From contig NZ_JAAJBU010000003.1 in assembly GCF_011392125.1 (NCBI RefSeq), forward strand, positions 124,001 to 188,000: a DNA stretch of 64,000 nt. The letters run 5' to 3'. A program made the translations under genes and the position numbers. This stretch comes from Flavobacterium lotistagni (GTDB taxonomy: Bacteria > Bacteroidota > Bacteroidia > Flavobacteriales > Flavobacteriaceae). Shown here piece by piece: positions 17,538-27,521 of this stretch (the first letter of the stretch is position 1; every line of letters starts with the position of its first letter). The notes under the pieces were generated by a model. The model had not been told where the DNA came from. It ran no database searches and was given only the letters and a program-made list of their open reading frames with translations.

Positions 17538-18776
17538 ATGATTTTAGAAATGAAAGTCCCTTCTCCGGGAGAATCCATCAAAGAAGTTGAAATCGCAACC
17601 TGGCTGGTAAAAGACGGCGACTATGTAGAAAAAGACCAAGCCATTGCTGAGGTAGATTCAGACAAAGCCACTTTAGAATTGCCAGCCGAAGCCAGCGGAA
17701 TCATTACCCTAAAAGCCGAAGAAGGCGATGCTGTAGCCGTGGGCGCAGTAGTTTGCCTGATTGATACCAGCGCGGCAAAACCCTCAGCAGCGGCACCAGC
17801 AGCCGAAGCTCCGAAAGCAGTAGCAGCAGCTCCAAAAGCGGAAGCCCCAAAAGCGGAAGCCCCAAAGGCAGCACCGGCACCAGCTTCTTATGCAGCGAAC
17901 ACACCTTCGCCAGCCGCTAGAAAAATATTAGATGAGAAAAATATCCAACCTATAGATGTCGTAGGAACCGGAAAAGGCGGTCGCATTACCAAAGAAGATG
18001 CGATGAATGCCAACGCCGTAGCGTCAATGGGAACACCAACCGGAGGCAACCGTTCTTCCAGCAGTACCAAACTTTCGATGTTGCGCAGAAAAGTAGCCGA
18101 AAGACTCGTAGCGGCGAAAAACGAAACGGCGATGCTCACGACTTTCAACGAAGTCAACATGACACCAATCAACATCATCCGCAACGAATATAAAGATGCC
18201 TTCAAGGCCAAACACGGCGGCTTGAGTTTGGGTTATATGTCGTTCTTCACTAAAGCGGTTACGCGGGCTTTGCAGTTGTATCCGGACGTAAACTCAATGA
18301 TTGATGGCGACCAGAAAATCTCTTACGATTTCTGTGACATTTCCGTGGCGGTATCTGGCCCGAAAGGTTTAATGGTACCGGTGGTCAGAAATGCAGAGAA
18401 CTTAACTTTCCGCGGCGTAGAAGCCGAGATTAAACGTTTGGCCATCCGCGCACGCGATGGGCAAATCACTGTTGACGACATGACCGGAGGAACTTTCACC
18501 ATTTCCAACGGTGGGGTTTTCGGAAGTATGCTTTCAACGCCAATCATCAACCCACCGCAATCAGGTATTTTGGGCATGCACAACATCATCGAACGCCCGA
18601 TTGCCGTAAATGGCCAAGTCGAAATTCACCCGATGATGTACGTGGCTTTGTCATACGACCACCGCATCATTGACGGACGCGAATCGGTTGGTTTCTTGGT
18701 AGCAGTGAAAGAAGCCCTTGAAAATCCGCTCGAATTGCTGATGAACGGTGATGCGAAAAAAGCGTTGGAATTGTAA
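17538..18776 (+). CDS. sucB: 2-oxoglutarate dehydrogenase E2, dihydrolipoyl succinyltransferase
   Basis: This is the core acyltransferase of the 2-oxoglutarate dehydrogenase complex (412 residues). The lipoyl domain carries the attachment lysine in DSDKATLEL (Lys43). A long Ala/Pro/Lys linker with repeated KAEAP units follows, then the E1/E3-binding domain ([13 protein letters not shown]...[11 protein letters not shown]) and the catalytic domain with [11 protein letters not shown] (His375, Asp379). The start at 17538 ([13 protein letters not shown]) is preferred over an upstream in-frame ATG at 17490. It is probably co-transcribed with sucA. Confidence 0.97.
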   Translation: MILEMKVPSPGESIKEVEIATWLVKDGDYVEKDQAIAEVDSDKATLELPAEASGIITLKAEEGDAVAVGAVVCLIDTSAAKPSAAAPAAEAPKAVAAAPKAEAPKAEAPKAAPAPASYAANTPSPAARKILDEKNIQPIDVVGTGKGGRITKEDAMNANAVASMGTPTGGNRSSSSTKLSMLRRKVAERLVAAKNETAMLTTFNEVNMTPINIIRNEYKDAFKAKHGGLSLGYMSFFTKAVTRALQLYPDVNSMIDGDQKISYDFCDISVAVSGPKGLMVPVVRNAENLTFRGVEAEIKRLAIRARDGQITVDDMTGGTFTISNGGVFGSMLSTPIINPPQSGILGMHNIIERPIAVNGQVEIHPMMYVALSYDHRIIDGRESVGFLVAVKEALENPLELLMNGDAKKALEL

Positions 18777-18814
18777 ACAAACACAGATTACACAGATTAG
18801 CACAGATTTTAATT
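18777..18814. repeat. Short ACAGATT-rich intergenic repeat
   Basis: Just after the sucB stop the words ACACAGATT, ACACAGATT and GCACAGATT follow in tandem, about 10-11 bases apart. It is non-coding. I recall similar strings in intergenic DNA of other Bacteroidota. Confidence 0.5.
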
Positions 18815-18871
18815 GGTTTCGGATTGATGATGATCAGTATTTGAAATGATCATTAGTATCGCAATAATTTC

Positions 18872-18906
18872 AAAATCCCGTTGGTTTGTACTGACGGGAT
18901 TTTTTG
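18872..18906 (+). terminator. Rho-independent terminator after sucB
   Basis: The stem AAAATCCCGT / ACGGGATTTT is followed by a T run. It lies about 95 bases past the sucB stop. Confidence 0.8.
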
Positions 18907-18964
18907 TTTATTTGTGACGCACGGAGTACAACCCTAAAAACTACAGTGGTGGTTTTACGGAGTT

Positions 18965-19027
18965 CGCGTGAAGGATGGGAGCAAGTACCGTGTACTGCGT
19001 ACAGCCTGACCCGCAGGGGCACGCCCC
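18965..19027 (+). repeat. Structured intergenic element, copy R3
   Basis: The plus-strand core is GGATGGGAGC, hairpin, GCGTACAGC, followed by a small CCC/GGG hairpin. The outer stem is GCGTG / CACGC (18966-18970 and 19020-19024). The inner stem is AGTAC / GTACT with loop CGT (18984-18996). It ends 25 bases before the MFS start codon, so it would lie in or next to that gene's leader. Confidence 0.7.
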
Positions 19028-19052
19028 AAGAACAATCAAACTACTTTTTACC

Positions 19053-20261
19053 ATGAGAAAGAACCAGAAGCAAGCCGCGATTGGATTTATTTTTATTACG
19101 ATGCTCATCGACATTACCGGTTGGGGCATTATTATTCCGGTAATTCCAAAACTGATTGAAGAACTGATTCATGGCGATATCAGTGAAGCCGCTAAAATTG
19201 GCGGTTGGCTTACCTTTGCCTATGCCATCACGCAGTTTGTTTGCGCGCCGCTGATTGGAAATTTGAGCGACAAGTTTGGAAGACGGCCCGTGATATTAAT
19301 TTCGTTGTTCGGCTTTTCGATTGATTATTTGTTCCTATCAATGGCGCCTACCATTGGTTGGTTGTTTGTCGGGAGAATCATTGCCGGAGTAACCGGAGCC
19401 AGCATTACTACAGCCTCTGCTTATATTGCCGATGTGAGCACACCGGAGAACCGCGCCAAAAATTTCGGGATGGTCGGGGCGGCTTTTGGGCTTGGGTTTA
19501 TCATTGGGCCGGTTATTGGCGGTTTGCTAGGGCAGTATGGTTCGCGCGTTCCGTTTTATGCTGCGGCCGTTTTGTGTATGCTGAACTTTATTTACGGCCT
19601 GTTTATTTTGCCCGAATCGCTCGATAAAAGCAACCGACGGGAATTCGATTGGAGGCGTGCTAATCCTGTGGGCGCCTTGTTGAATTTGAGAAAATATCCG
19701 CAAGTCATTGGGCTCATTTCAGCGATTTTTATTTTGTATGTCGCCTCGCATGCTGTGCAGGGAAACTGGAGTTACTACACGATGTATAAATTAAATTGGG
19801 ATGAAACCATGGTCGGGATTTCGTTGGGTGTGATCGGGGTTTTAGTGGCGATAGTACAAGGCGGATTGATTCGTTGGGTGAATCCGAAATTGGGCAATGA
19901 GAAGAGCATTTATGTTGGTTTTGCCCTTTACGCGATTGGAATGTTCTTGTTTGCGTTTGCCACTCAGAGCTGGATGATGTTTGCGTTTCTGGTGCCGTAT
20001 TGTTTGGGCGGAATTGCCGGTCCGGCTTTACAGGCAGTCATTTCAGGCGATGTGCCGCCAACCGAACAAGGTGAAATTCAGGGAACGCTCACGAGTTTGA
20101 TGAGTGCTTCTGCGATTGTCGGACCGCCGATGATGTCGACGATATTTTATTACTTCACACACGATCAAGCGCCGGTTCAGTTTCCTGGAGCACCGTTTAT
20201 CTTGGGCGGGCTCATGATGCTCGCCAGCGCAGTGATTGCTTATTTTTCGTTTAAGAAATAA
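19053..20261 (+). CDS. Major facilitator superfamily transporter, TetA-like
   Basis: This is a 402-residue, twelve-helix secondary transporter. The drug:proton antiporter signature between helices 2 and 3 is clear ([14 protein letters not shown]), and the helix-5 motif C region reads [19 protein letters not shown]. The overall pattern resembles the TetA/DHA1 group, but sequence alone does not show tetracycline as substrate. I start at 19053 ([18 protein letters not shown]); the in-frame extension to 18975 runs through the repeat element and is not coding. It is a single-gene unit with a terminator. Confidence 0.92.
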   Translation: MRKNQKQAAIGFIFITMLIDITGWGIIIPVIPKLIEELIHGDISEAAKIGGWLTFAYAITQFVCAPLIGNLSDKFGRRPVILISLFGFSIDYLFLSMAPTIGWLFVGRIIAGVTGASITTASAYIADVSTPENRAKNFGMVGAAFGLGFIIGPVIGGLLGQYGSRVPFYAAAVLCMLNFIYGLFILPESLDKSNRREFDWRRANPVGALLNLRKYPQVIGLISAIFILYVASHAVQGNWSYYTMYKLNWDETMVGISLGVIGVLVAIVQGGLIRWVNPKLGNEKSIYVGFALYAIGMFLFAFATQSWMMFAFLVPYCLGGIAGPALQAVISGDVPPTEQGEIQGTLTSLMSASAIVGPPMMSTIFYYFTHDQAPVQFPGAPFILGGLMMLASAVIAYFSFKK

Positions 20262-20296
20262 AAAAAATCCCGTCTTGCTTAAGGCGGGATTTTTTA
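20262..20296. terminator. Bidirectional terminator between MFS and DUF4476 genes
   Basis: The stem AATCCCG(T/C)CTT... / AAGGCGGGATT is flanked by an A run on the left and a T run on the right. It can therefore stop both converging transcripts. Confidence 0.8.
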
Positions 20297-20326
20297 ATAC
20301 AGTAATATATTACTCAAACCTTAATC

Positions 20327-21280
20327 TTATTGACGGCTTGAAACGTAATCATTTAACTCATCTGAACTTGATGAAAAGGCAAAGATGTTGTTGATGTTGT
20401 AATAGTTTTTCGGATCGGTACAGCCATCATAGGCGAATTTTGCGAATGCCAACTTGTTTTCTTCAAAGCCGAAAGTGTTGCAAATTTCAGTAATCTGTTG
20501 GGTAGACAAACAATTTGACTGCGAGATTTGCTTGGCGGTTTTTAAACGAGAATCATCAAAGCCTTGGTTTTTCAGAGTTTCCAATGCCTTTGAAAAGTTG
20601 GCGCCGCTCATGGCCATTTTGCCTCTGCAGCTTACAGGTTCTGGCTCGCTGTGATTGGTATGACTCGATGACGATGATGAGGAAGTCGTTGTCGTGGTAG
20701 TTTGCGTTACCGTGCCGGCCATACCATCGTTGATGTTTAGGTTGATACCCACCCCTACACCGTTCACGTTAATTCCTGCATTAACGCCAGTTCCAGTTCC
20801 TGAAGTGGTGGTGGTTGTCGTGGTTTGGTGAACGGTTCCGGTAGTTTGAGGTTGCTGCACCACGACTTGCTGAACAGGTTGTCCGTAGTGAATAACGTGT
20901 ACATTAGAAGCTGGAACAAAATTCGGGGTCACCGGAATCGAAGAGAAATAATTCATTTTCATTTTACCTGCTTTGTTTTTATCTCTTTTGATTTTGTAGG
21001 TTACATCAGAGAAAACACCATCCACATCTGTCAACATTAAATTGTTTTTAGAGACGGCTTCTAAGCCTGCGTCGGCAAAAATAACTTTGGCGTTGTAGTA
21101 GGGTTGGTTCAAATCTTCCACTCGAAGATTGGTTTGGGGTGTGTCGTTGATTTTTTCTCCGTTCAAGATCAGGAAAAATTTATCACCGTCTTCAGAGAAA
21201 ATGGTCAAATGCCCAACGGATTGTTGTCCGAATGATAAAAAAGAAACAAACAATAAAGTCAATGTAATTCTTAAACGCAT
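20327..21280 (-). CDS. Secreted DUF4476 protein with low-complexity middle
   Basis: The 317-residue product has a signal peptide (MRLRITLTLLFVSFLSFGQ). Next comes a beta-rich N-terminal domain (about residues 20-120), then a low-complexity middle with Gln/Val, poly-Thr and poly-Ser runs (about 135-210). A C-terminal DUF4476-type helical domain (about 215-310, beginning around CRGKMAMSGANFSKALETL) closes the protein. The function of DUF4476 is unknown. The gene has its own full promoter and a shared terminator, so it is monocistronic. Confidence 0.85.
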   Translation of the reverse strand: MRLRITLTLLFVSFLSFGQQSVGHLTIFSEDGDKFFLILNGEKINDTPQTNLRVEDLNQPYYNAKVIFADAGLEAVSKNNLMLTDVDGVFSDVTYKIKRDKNKAGKMKMNYFSSIPVTPNFVPASNVHVIHYGQPVQQVVVQQPQTTGTVHQTTTTTTTSGTGTGVNAGINVNGVGVGINLNINDGMAGTVTQTTTTTTSSSSSSSHTNHSEPEPVSCRGKMAMSGANFSKALETLKNQGFDDSRLKTAKQISQSNCLSTQQITEICNTFGFEENKLAFAKFAYDGCTDPKNYYNINNIFAFSSSSDELNDYVSSRQ

Positions 21281-21323
21281 AGTTCAGCTATTTATCGGGT
21301 TATCAATGATTGAATTTCAGCGC

Positions 21324-21354
21324 CAAAAATAGAAATTAATTCGAATTATACCAA
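21324..21354 (-). promoter_or_regulatory. Promoter of the DUF4476 gene
   Basis: On the minus strand TTG (21354-21352), 20 bases, TATTTTTG (21331-21324) is a full pattern match. It lies 43 bases before the ATG. Confidence 0.65.
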
Positions 21355-21431
21355 TGTCGTTAACAGTAAAACCTGATGCTTTTCAAAAAAATAACATCCG
21401 TTTAATTGCTGGTTCTTCAGGCTGTTCTCTA

Positions 21432-21465
21432 CAAAAAATCCCATCTATTATAAACAGATGGGATT
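21432..21465 (-). terminator. Terminator of the tandem secreted-protein operon
   Basis: On the minus strand the stem AATCCCATCT / AGATGGGATT is followed by six T. It lies 20 bases beyond the stop of the gene at 21485. Confidence 0.85.
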
Positions 21466-21484
21466 CAATGGATGCTTTTGGGAT

Positions 21485-24328
21485 TTATTTCCGAATCAGT
21501 TTGACCGTTTTCTCTTGTGTGCCTGAGCGGAGTTTAGCAAAGTAAATTCCGGGGTTTAAATTCGATAGATCAATGGTTGCTTCTGAGTTTTGAATGCTCT
21601 TTGAGATTAAAGTCTTTCCCGAAACATCAGTGATTTCAAGGCTTTCAATTGGTGCTGCTTTCGAACTAAAAGTCACCACCGATGATGTCGGGTTCGGATA
21701 ACAATCAAAACTTCCATTCTCGAAAGCATCGATACCCAAGAAAGGCACAAACTCAGTCGTACAAGTGTTGGTGACAATCGCCGGATTGAAATCGAAATAG
21801 ATATCGGCCGAGTTCGGAATCACATCGCCGATGACAAAGCCGGGTTTGGGCTTTACTTGAAACACAATATAACCGTGGCCTGTAACATCGTCGCCTTCTA
21901 CCGACGGAGGTAAACCAATTCCATCAAATCGCCAGCTTAGCGAACTTCCCACACGATCCAAAACGTAATTGTGGCTCGCTTTAATCATCTGAACGGAAGT
22001 TTCATCAAGTTGGGCATCGAGCACGTCATCCACTTTTACATTGATGGCTTCAGCGGTTCCGGTATTCTCAAAACGAATCGTGTAAGTTAAGTAATCGTTG
22101 GCGGTGAAACCGGAATGTACAATTTTTCCGCCGTGCGCTTCGGTTTTGTCATTGGGGTCATAAGAACCTACAACCACTTGAGCCAAAGTATAACTGTTGT
22201 TGTACTCATTGATTTCATTGGGCAAAAGAGAAATACTCGCGGTATTGGTCAGCAAATCACCTAAACTGATTGTTGGAATCGTGGGCACTTGCATCGCTAC
22301 AGTAATGAATCGGGTTTCGTTGGGTAACAAATTGGCGAAATCGTAAGTGAACCCTGAAGATGTTGGCGTAGTCCCTGTTTCGGAGATACTGATGATACTC
22401 AGTGCATCGTCTTTGGTAAATGTTACTGTTCCTGAGGCGATGGTTTGGCTGCTGTTGTTGCGGTAAGTAATCGTGTTTTGGTAAACGAAGCCCGGTCGGG
22501 GCAAACCACTCGAAGAATAAATATAAATGCTCAAATCATTGCAATTTGATGCAATTGTAATCGGGAAATTATAGGTCACCAAACCAGAGCCCGGCGCGAT
22601 GGTGATATTGTTATAAGCAACGGTGGTCAAAGTGTAGTTCTGCTGACAGCCGCTGCTTTGGGTTAACAAATGACAACCGATATTGTAAAAGTTCGTACTG
22701 CTATTGTCATAAAGGTAATGAATTCCGGTAGTGTTGTATACAAAATGGGTCGGACCGCCATTAATTAAATAGTAAAAACTAACGGCTGTAAAATTAGGTT
22801 CTGCATTGTCTTGAATTCCGTTTGAATTGTGGTCAAGAAAAGCATTGAATTTAATGCCGTTCGGAACATTCAAATTCACCGATACTGAATCGCGTGCAAT
22901 ATAATTGTCAATGCCATAATTTGCCGAAGCCATAGCGCGCTTGAAAACAACACCTGAATTGATGTCTTCTTGGGTCAGAATGTGCAGCCCAGAATAAGCC
23001 GTGTTATTGGTTTGGCCGGCCGGCAAAGTGAACGGATTTCCACTCACACTGACTTCATTGCTGCTTACATTTGCATCTGTAGCATCAATGCAAGCATGGT
23101 TGGTTACTGCAAATCCGTACTCAATGGTGTCGCCTAAATCAGTCAAGCCATTAGCATTGGTATCGTTGTAAGTGCCTTGCATCTCGAGAGAAATGCCGTT
23201 GTCTTGGTTGATGACAAACGCAACCGGGAAAGAATCGTAGCAATTGCTCAAAAGAATATCTTCGCCGCGAACCATAACACTGTAGTTACCAGCTTGTAAG
23301 TTGCTTAAGGTATAAGTAGTTCCCTGCCCGTTGTAATAGGTTATTCCGGTGCCTTGTTGCACCGTTAACATCCATTGCCCTATATCAGGCAAACCGGTAA
23401 GTACAACCGTTCCGCCTTCGGAGCTGTCGCACAAGGGTTGAACAATGCTTTGAACTACCGGTGTATTCGCTCGGCAATATTGAACGTTGAGTGTTACCGT
23501 AGCGGTATCGCAATTGTTCGGGTTGCCGATTTCACAGATTTGATAAATCAAAGTGTGCGTACCACTTGGGGTTTGAGGATTGGCATAGACACCACCTTCA
23601 AATCCGATTCCGATATTCGGGTCAGAAGCAGAAATAACGGTAATCGTAACGTTGGTCAAAGTAGCCGGTAAACCATTGAGGCGGTCATTAAAAAGCACCG
23701 GATTCAAACCCGGAGGTTCAATTCCAACGGGATTGCTGAAGGCGAAGCTATCATCATTGGCCACAATGGTTTGTTGGTTAGTCACCGTAATTACGGCACT
23801 TCCGGTACAACCTGTGGCATCAGTAACGTTAACCGAAATGGTGTTGGTTCCTACAGGGGAAGTAAAGTTAAAAGTAGCTTCAGTAGTGGTAACCGCGGCA
23901 CCACCATTAATACTCCAGATATAAGTGTAGGGAGCTTGCCCACCAACTAAAATAGCACTTACCGTAGAAGTTGGGGTGTTGAGTACCGCCGAGAGTGTTA
24001 CTTCCAGATTCGGATTGACAATCAATTGCAACGGAAAAATAGTCAAGTTTGAATTGACTGTGTTTTCCACTCGAACAAAAAGAAGCTGCTGGCTGGAAGT
24101 GACCGAATAAGTAGTAATATTTTCAATCGCATTACTATTAGTAGCGGCGTCTGATTGGGTGAGGTGATAGCTAATATTGAAATCGGCTGGGTTTTGATTA
24201 CCGACGAATTGCGTACTGGCTTGCGATAAATCGAATATCATATTGCCGCAATAATTTATCAACGGCTGATTCTGTGCTTGGCCTAGAAGTCCGATAAGCG
24301 CCAAGGCCATTAAAAATACTTTTTTCAT
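21485..24328 (-). CDS. Type IX secreted multi-domain surface protein (paralogue 1)
   Basis: This 947-residue protein has signal peptide MKKVFLMALALIGLLGQAQ. Ig-like/SprB-type beta domains follow (around residues 105-185 and 190-290), then DUF11-like repeats. A conserved domain of about 150 residues begins GSYDPNDKTEAHGGK and ends YFDFNPAIVTNT. The type A type IX sorting domain is at the C terminus (CYPNPTSSVVTF...GIYFAKLRSG...VKLIRK). It is expected at or outside the cell surface, possibly as an adhesin. It begins 3 bases after the paralogue upstream and is surely co-transcribed with it. Confidence 0.88.
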   Translation of the reverse strand: MKKVFLMALALIGLLGQAQNQPLINYCGNMIFDLSQASTQFVGNQNPADFNISYHLTQSDAATNSNAIENITTYSVTSSQQLLFVRVENTVNSNLTIFPLQLIVNPNLEVTLSAVLNTPTSTVSAILVGGQAPYTYIWSINGGAAVTTTEATFNFTSPVGTNTISVNVTDATGCTGSAVITVTNQQTIVANDDSFAFSNPVGIEPPGLNPVLFNDRLNGLPATLTNVTITVISASDPNIGIGFEGGVYANPQTPSGTHTLIYQICEIGNPNNCDTATVTLNVQYCRANTPVVQSIVQPLCDSSEGGTVVLTGLPDIGQWMLTVQQGTGITYYNGQGTTYTLSNLQAGNYSVMVRGEDILLSNCYDSFPVAFVINQDNGISLEMQGTYNDTNANGLTDLGDTIEYGFAVTNHACIDATDANVSSNEVSVSGNPFTLPAGQTNNTAYSGLHILTQEDINSGVVFKRAMASANYGIDNYIARDSVSVNLNVPNGIKFNAFLDHNSNGIQDNAEPNFTAVSFYYLINGGPTHFVYNTTGIHYLYDNSSTNFYNIGCHLLTQSSGCQQNYTLTTVAYNNITIAPGSGLVTYNFPITIASNCNDLSIYIYSSSGLPRPGFVYQNTITYRNNSSQTIASGTVTFTKDDALSIISISETGTTPTSSGFTYDFANLLPNETRFITVAMQVPTIPTISLGDLLTNTASISLLPNEINEYNNSYTLAQVVVGSYDPNDKTEAHGGKIVHSGFTANDYLTYTIRFENTGTAEAINVKVDDVLDAQLDETSVQMIKASHNYVLDRVGSSLSWRFDGIGLPPSVEGDDVTGHGYIVFQVKPKPGFVIGDVIPNSADIYFDFNPAIVTNTCTTEFVPFLGIDAFENGSFDCYPNPTSSVVTFSSKAAPIESLEITDVSGKTLISKSIQNSEATIDLSNLNPGIYFAKLRSGTQEKTVKLIRK

Positions 24329-24331
24329 GCG

Positions 24332-26926
24332 TTATTCTTTCGTGATTTTAATCGTTTTGTACTGATTTTCAGATTTTAAAGATATAAAATAAATTCCCTT
24401 AGCCAAGTCTGTCAAATCTAAATCCGCTTCTTTGGCGTGAATTTCTTTTGTGAAAAGCACTTGTCCTAACACTGAGGTTACTGCTGCAGAATCAATCACG
24501 CTATCATGACTCAAGTGTAATTGGTGTACCACCGGATTCGGATAATATTTCAAACTTCCGTTCTCGAACACAGTATTGCCCAAGAAAGGCACAAACTCAG
24601 TAGTCCAGGTATTGGTTACGATGGCCGGATTGAAATCGAAGAAAATATCAGCCGTGTTCGGAATTATATCACCTATAGCAAACCCGGGTTTTGGCTTCAC
24701 TTGAAACACAATATAACCATGACCAATGTTGGTTCCTTCTACCGATGGCGGCAATAAAATTCCGTTGAATTTCCAGGTCAAGCTAGCGCCCATTCTTTCC
24801 AAAATATACGGATGACTAGACTTGACCATTCTCACGCTGGTTTCATCCAGTTGGCTGTCTAGTACATCATTCACGCGAATATTGATGGCCTCGGCGGTTC
24901 CGGTATTTTCGAATCGGATGGTGTAGGTCAGATAATCGTTGGCGGTGAAACCCGAATGAAGCACTTTGCCTCCATGGCTTTCGCTCTTGTCATTAGGATC
25001 GTAGGAACCAATAATCACCTGTGAGTAGCTGCTTTGGTTGTTATCGGGGTTGATGTCGCCATTCGGAATCGTGATCGAAGCACTGTTGGTCAGCAAATTC
25101 CCCAATTGCACCGTCGGGATGGTCGGTACTTGCATATTGATAATAAAACTCCTGGTTTCATTCGGAGCCAGATTCGCAAAGTTGAAAGTAAAACCAGTAG
25201 CATTGGCTGCAACACCTGATTGAGAAACTGAAAGAATGCTGAGCAAATTGTCTTTGGTAAAACTAATGGTTCCCGATGGAATAGCCACATTACCCGCATT
25301 GCGATAAATTACTTGGTTGTAGTAAGTGAAACCAGGTCTTGGCGAAACACCATAAGGATAGATGAAAATCTCTAAATCTTTAAACGGAATTTGAGTTACC
25401 GCAAAATTGTAGGTCGTAATGCCCGAACCTGCCGGAACCGTTACGTTGTTATAACTGGCCGGACTTACAGTATACTGCGCCGCAATATTACTATTTACAG
25501 TATAACTCAAACTGTAAGAAGTAGCCGGATTGCTTTCGTATAAATAGTAGTCTGCGTTGGAAGCGACGTGGTTTACATTACCGCTAGCATTGATTTCGTA
25601 ATGGAACTCACCCAAAGTAAAGTTTTGTTCCGAAGCGTCTTTAATACCGTTGGAGTTGGCATCTAAGAAAGCCACTAGTTTTATACCATCGGCAGTATTT
25701 AATGCCGTAGTAGTAGCGGCCGAAGCACTTACTGTGCCCACACTTCCGCCACCAGTTCCGGTTGCTGTTATTGATTTATACACAAAACCGTTGTTGATAT
25801 CATTCTGCGTCAACGGATAAGTAGCACTAAAGGTTGTCGTATCTGCTGCACCGGCGGCCAACGAAATAGGATTGCCCGTTACATTAAGGCCTGTGCTGCT
25901 GGCTACCACATCGGTCAAACCACAACTGCTGAGGTTACTCACTGTAATATCATAATTAATAACATCGCCCACATTGGCTATTCCGTCGCCGTTGTAATCT
26001 ACATAAGTTCCGGTGAGCGCCGCACTCAAGTAGCCTATTCGAATCATTATGGGTGCTGAATAACAACCGCTGCTGTTCACCACTGAGAAAGTATATTCCC
26101 CGGGTGCCAAACCGGTAATATTGGTCGTTACGCCACTACTGGTTCGGATTACCGTGTCGTTGCTATACAAACTCCAGGTGCCCACGGCGGGCATTCCCGA
26201 GAATTGAATGCTGCCCAAACCGCTAAAGCAGCTCGGTTGCGTCACGGTAGCGATAGGCGTGTTGACGCTGCAGCCAATACTCACCACGGCCATGCCCGGT
26301 GTACAGTTGTTGGGTTGGGCGTTTTCACATACCGCGTAATTGATGGTATAAGTTCCCGAGGGCGCGGGTCCGTTAGAGAAAATCACCGAGCCATTTGAAA
26401 TCGACAAATAATTATTGGTCGAAGAAACCTGGGATATTGATACCTGATTCAGGGTAATAGGCAAGTTGTTCATCGTGTCGTTGGCTAAAATATCCTGAAT
26501 GACTACCACAGGAGTTGTGCTGTTCGGCGTGTTGGCATAATCGCTCACGGTGCGGATTTGATTGGGCACCACACTCACAAAAACATCGGCTTGGGCACAA
26601 TTACTCAAGTTGCTGGTCTCGCAAATCTCGTATCCCAAATAATAACTGCCTTGAGGCGCCGGTCCGTTGAAAATCAAAGCACCACTGGTCGGGTTAATCG
26701 AGAAATAACTGGTAGTGCCCGATACTTGGGAAATACTTACTTGGGAAAGCGTTACCGGAAAACCGTTCAAGCTATCATTGCCTAAAAGGTCTTGAATAAC
26801 TACGCTAGTACCATTGCTGTTAATGGTGGTGCCATAGTCTGGGTTGGCTACAATTTGTGAAAAAGCCGCTGGGCTCAACAGCACAAACAACAATAAAAAT
26901 CCTAAAAGCGTGTAATTGTTTTTCAT
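24332..26926 (-). CDS. Type IX secreted multi-domain surface protein (paralogue 2)
   Basis: This 864-residue protein is closely related to its downstream neighbour over the C-terminal half. It shares the GSYDPNDKSESHGGK...DFNPAIVTNT domain and a type IX sorting tail (YYPNPVVHQLHLSHDS...GIYFISLKSE). The N-terminal part after the signal peptide has two repeated domains starting ANPDYGTTINSNGTSVVIQDLL and SDYANTPNSTTPVVVIQDIL. A minus-strand TACATTTG box (26954-26947) lies 20 bases before the ATG, without a TTG at the right distance. It looks like the first gene of a two-gene operon. Confidence 0.88.
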   Translation of the reverse strand: MKNNYTLLGFLLLFVLLSPAAFSQIVANPDYGTTINSNGTSVVIQDLLGNDSLNGFPVTLSQVSISQVSGTTSYFSINPTSGALIFNGPAPQGSYYLGYEICETSNLSNCAQADVFVSVVPNQIRTVSDYANTPNSTTPVVVIQDILANDTMNNLPITLNQVSISQVSSTNNYLSISNGSVIFSNGPAPSGTYTINYAVCENAQPNNCTPGMAVVSIGCSVNTPIATVTQPSCFSGLGSIQFSGMPAVGTWSLYSNDTVIRTSSGVTTNITGLAPGEYTFSVVNSSGCYSAPIMIRIGYLSAALTGTYVDYNGDGIANVGDVINYDITVSNLSSCGLTDVVASSTGLNVTGNPISLAAGAADTTTFSATYPLTQNDINNGFVYKSITATGTGGGSVGTVSASAATTTALNTADGIKLVAFLDANSNGIKDASEQNFTLGEFHYEINASGNVNHVASNADYYLYESNPATSYSLSYTVNSNIAAQYTVSPASYNNVTVPAGSGITTYNFAVTQIPFKDLEIFIYPYGVSPRPGFTYYNQVIYRNAGNVAIPSGTISFTKDNLLSILSVSQSGVAANATGFTFNFANLAPNETRSFIINMQVPTIPTVQLGNLLTNSASITIPNGDINPDNNQSSYSQVIIGSYDPNDKSESHGGKVLHSGFTANDYLTYTIRFENTGTAEAINIRVNDVLDSQLDETSVRMVKSSHPYILERMGASLTWKFNGILLPPSVEGTNIGHGYIVFQVKPKPGFAIGDIIPNTADIFFDFNPAIVTNTWTTEFVPFLGNTVFENGSLKYYPNPVVHQLHLSHDSVIDSAAVTSVLGQVLFTKEIHAKEADLDLTDLAKGIYFISLKSENQYKTIKITKE

Positions 26927-27017
26927 GAGATTTCAGTTTAGAACCTCAAATGTAACAATAAAAGCCTCAACTTCAGGGTGGTGATTTAGAATTTGCCGCG
27001 CCTGACTTAGAATTCGA

Positions 27018-27455
27018 TTATTTCAAATACAAACAGTGGTTGTAATAATCAATAATGCCTTTGCCTTGCAACAGAATATCGGCTCCGATAATGCCTTGCA
27101 CCGGTTTGGCCTTGTGTTGCCTCAGGGCTTCATTCACATGCGAAAGGTCGAACACCACCAAATGAAATCCGCTGCATTTCCACCGCCCGATTTGAAGCTC
27201 GTTGTCTTTGGCCAGTTGGGTAAACATGCCTGTAGCACCTGCGCCTGCTGCTTTGGTAGCTGATTTTGAAGCCGTCAGGGCAAACAATTCAATGCCTTCA
27301 AAACCCACACAGGAGTTGCTTGCACCGGTATCGAGAATAAAATTCCCACGAACGCCATTAATACGCGCCTTGAGGAGCAAGTGCTGCGTTTTGGTCACTT
27401 TGAAACCGATTTTTTTGTATTTCCCTTTTTTCAGGATTTCGTGCAGGTCTTTCAT
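27018..27455 (-). CDS. Retropepsin-like aspartic protease domain protein
   Basis: The 145-residue protein is a single retroviral-type aspartic protease domain. The catalytic motif LDTGASNS is at residues 41-48 (Asp42), and the second hallmark, hydrophobic-hydrophobic-Gly, is in GIIGADIL. Such single-domain proteins probably work as homodimers. No signal peptide is seen, so it is likely cytoplasmic. An in-frame TTG at 27494 would add 13 residues; I prefer the ATG at 27455. Substrate unknown. Confidence 0.82.
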   Translation of the reverse strand: MKDLHEILKKGKYKKIGFKVTKTQHLLLKARINGVRGNFILDTGASNSCVGFEGIELFALTASKSATKAAGAGATGMFTQLAKDNELQIGRWKCSGFHLVVFDLSHVNEALRQHKAKPVQGIIGADILLQGKGIIDYYNHCLYLK

Positions 27456-27521
27456 TTTTCTGGCAAAGCCGCTAAGGTCGTAAAGTTTTGTCAAACGGCT
27501 CGAATTATTTATTTTGTTCTT

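Noticed and set aside
17704..17904. Minus-strand leucine-rich frame opposite the sucB linker
   Set aside because: It is the antisense of the Ala/Pro-rich linker and a typical shadow frame.
19053..20261. Tetracycline resistance gene
   Set aside because: The TetA-like signature is shared by many drug:proton antiporters, and nothing in the context (no TetR neighbour, no mobile element) supports that substrate.
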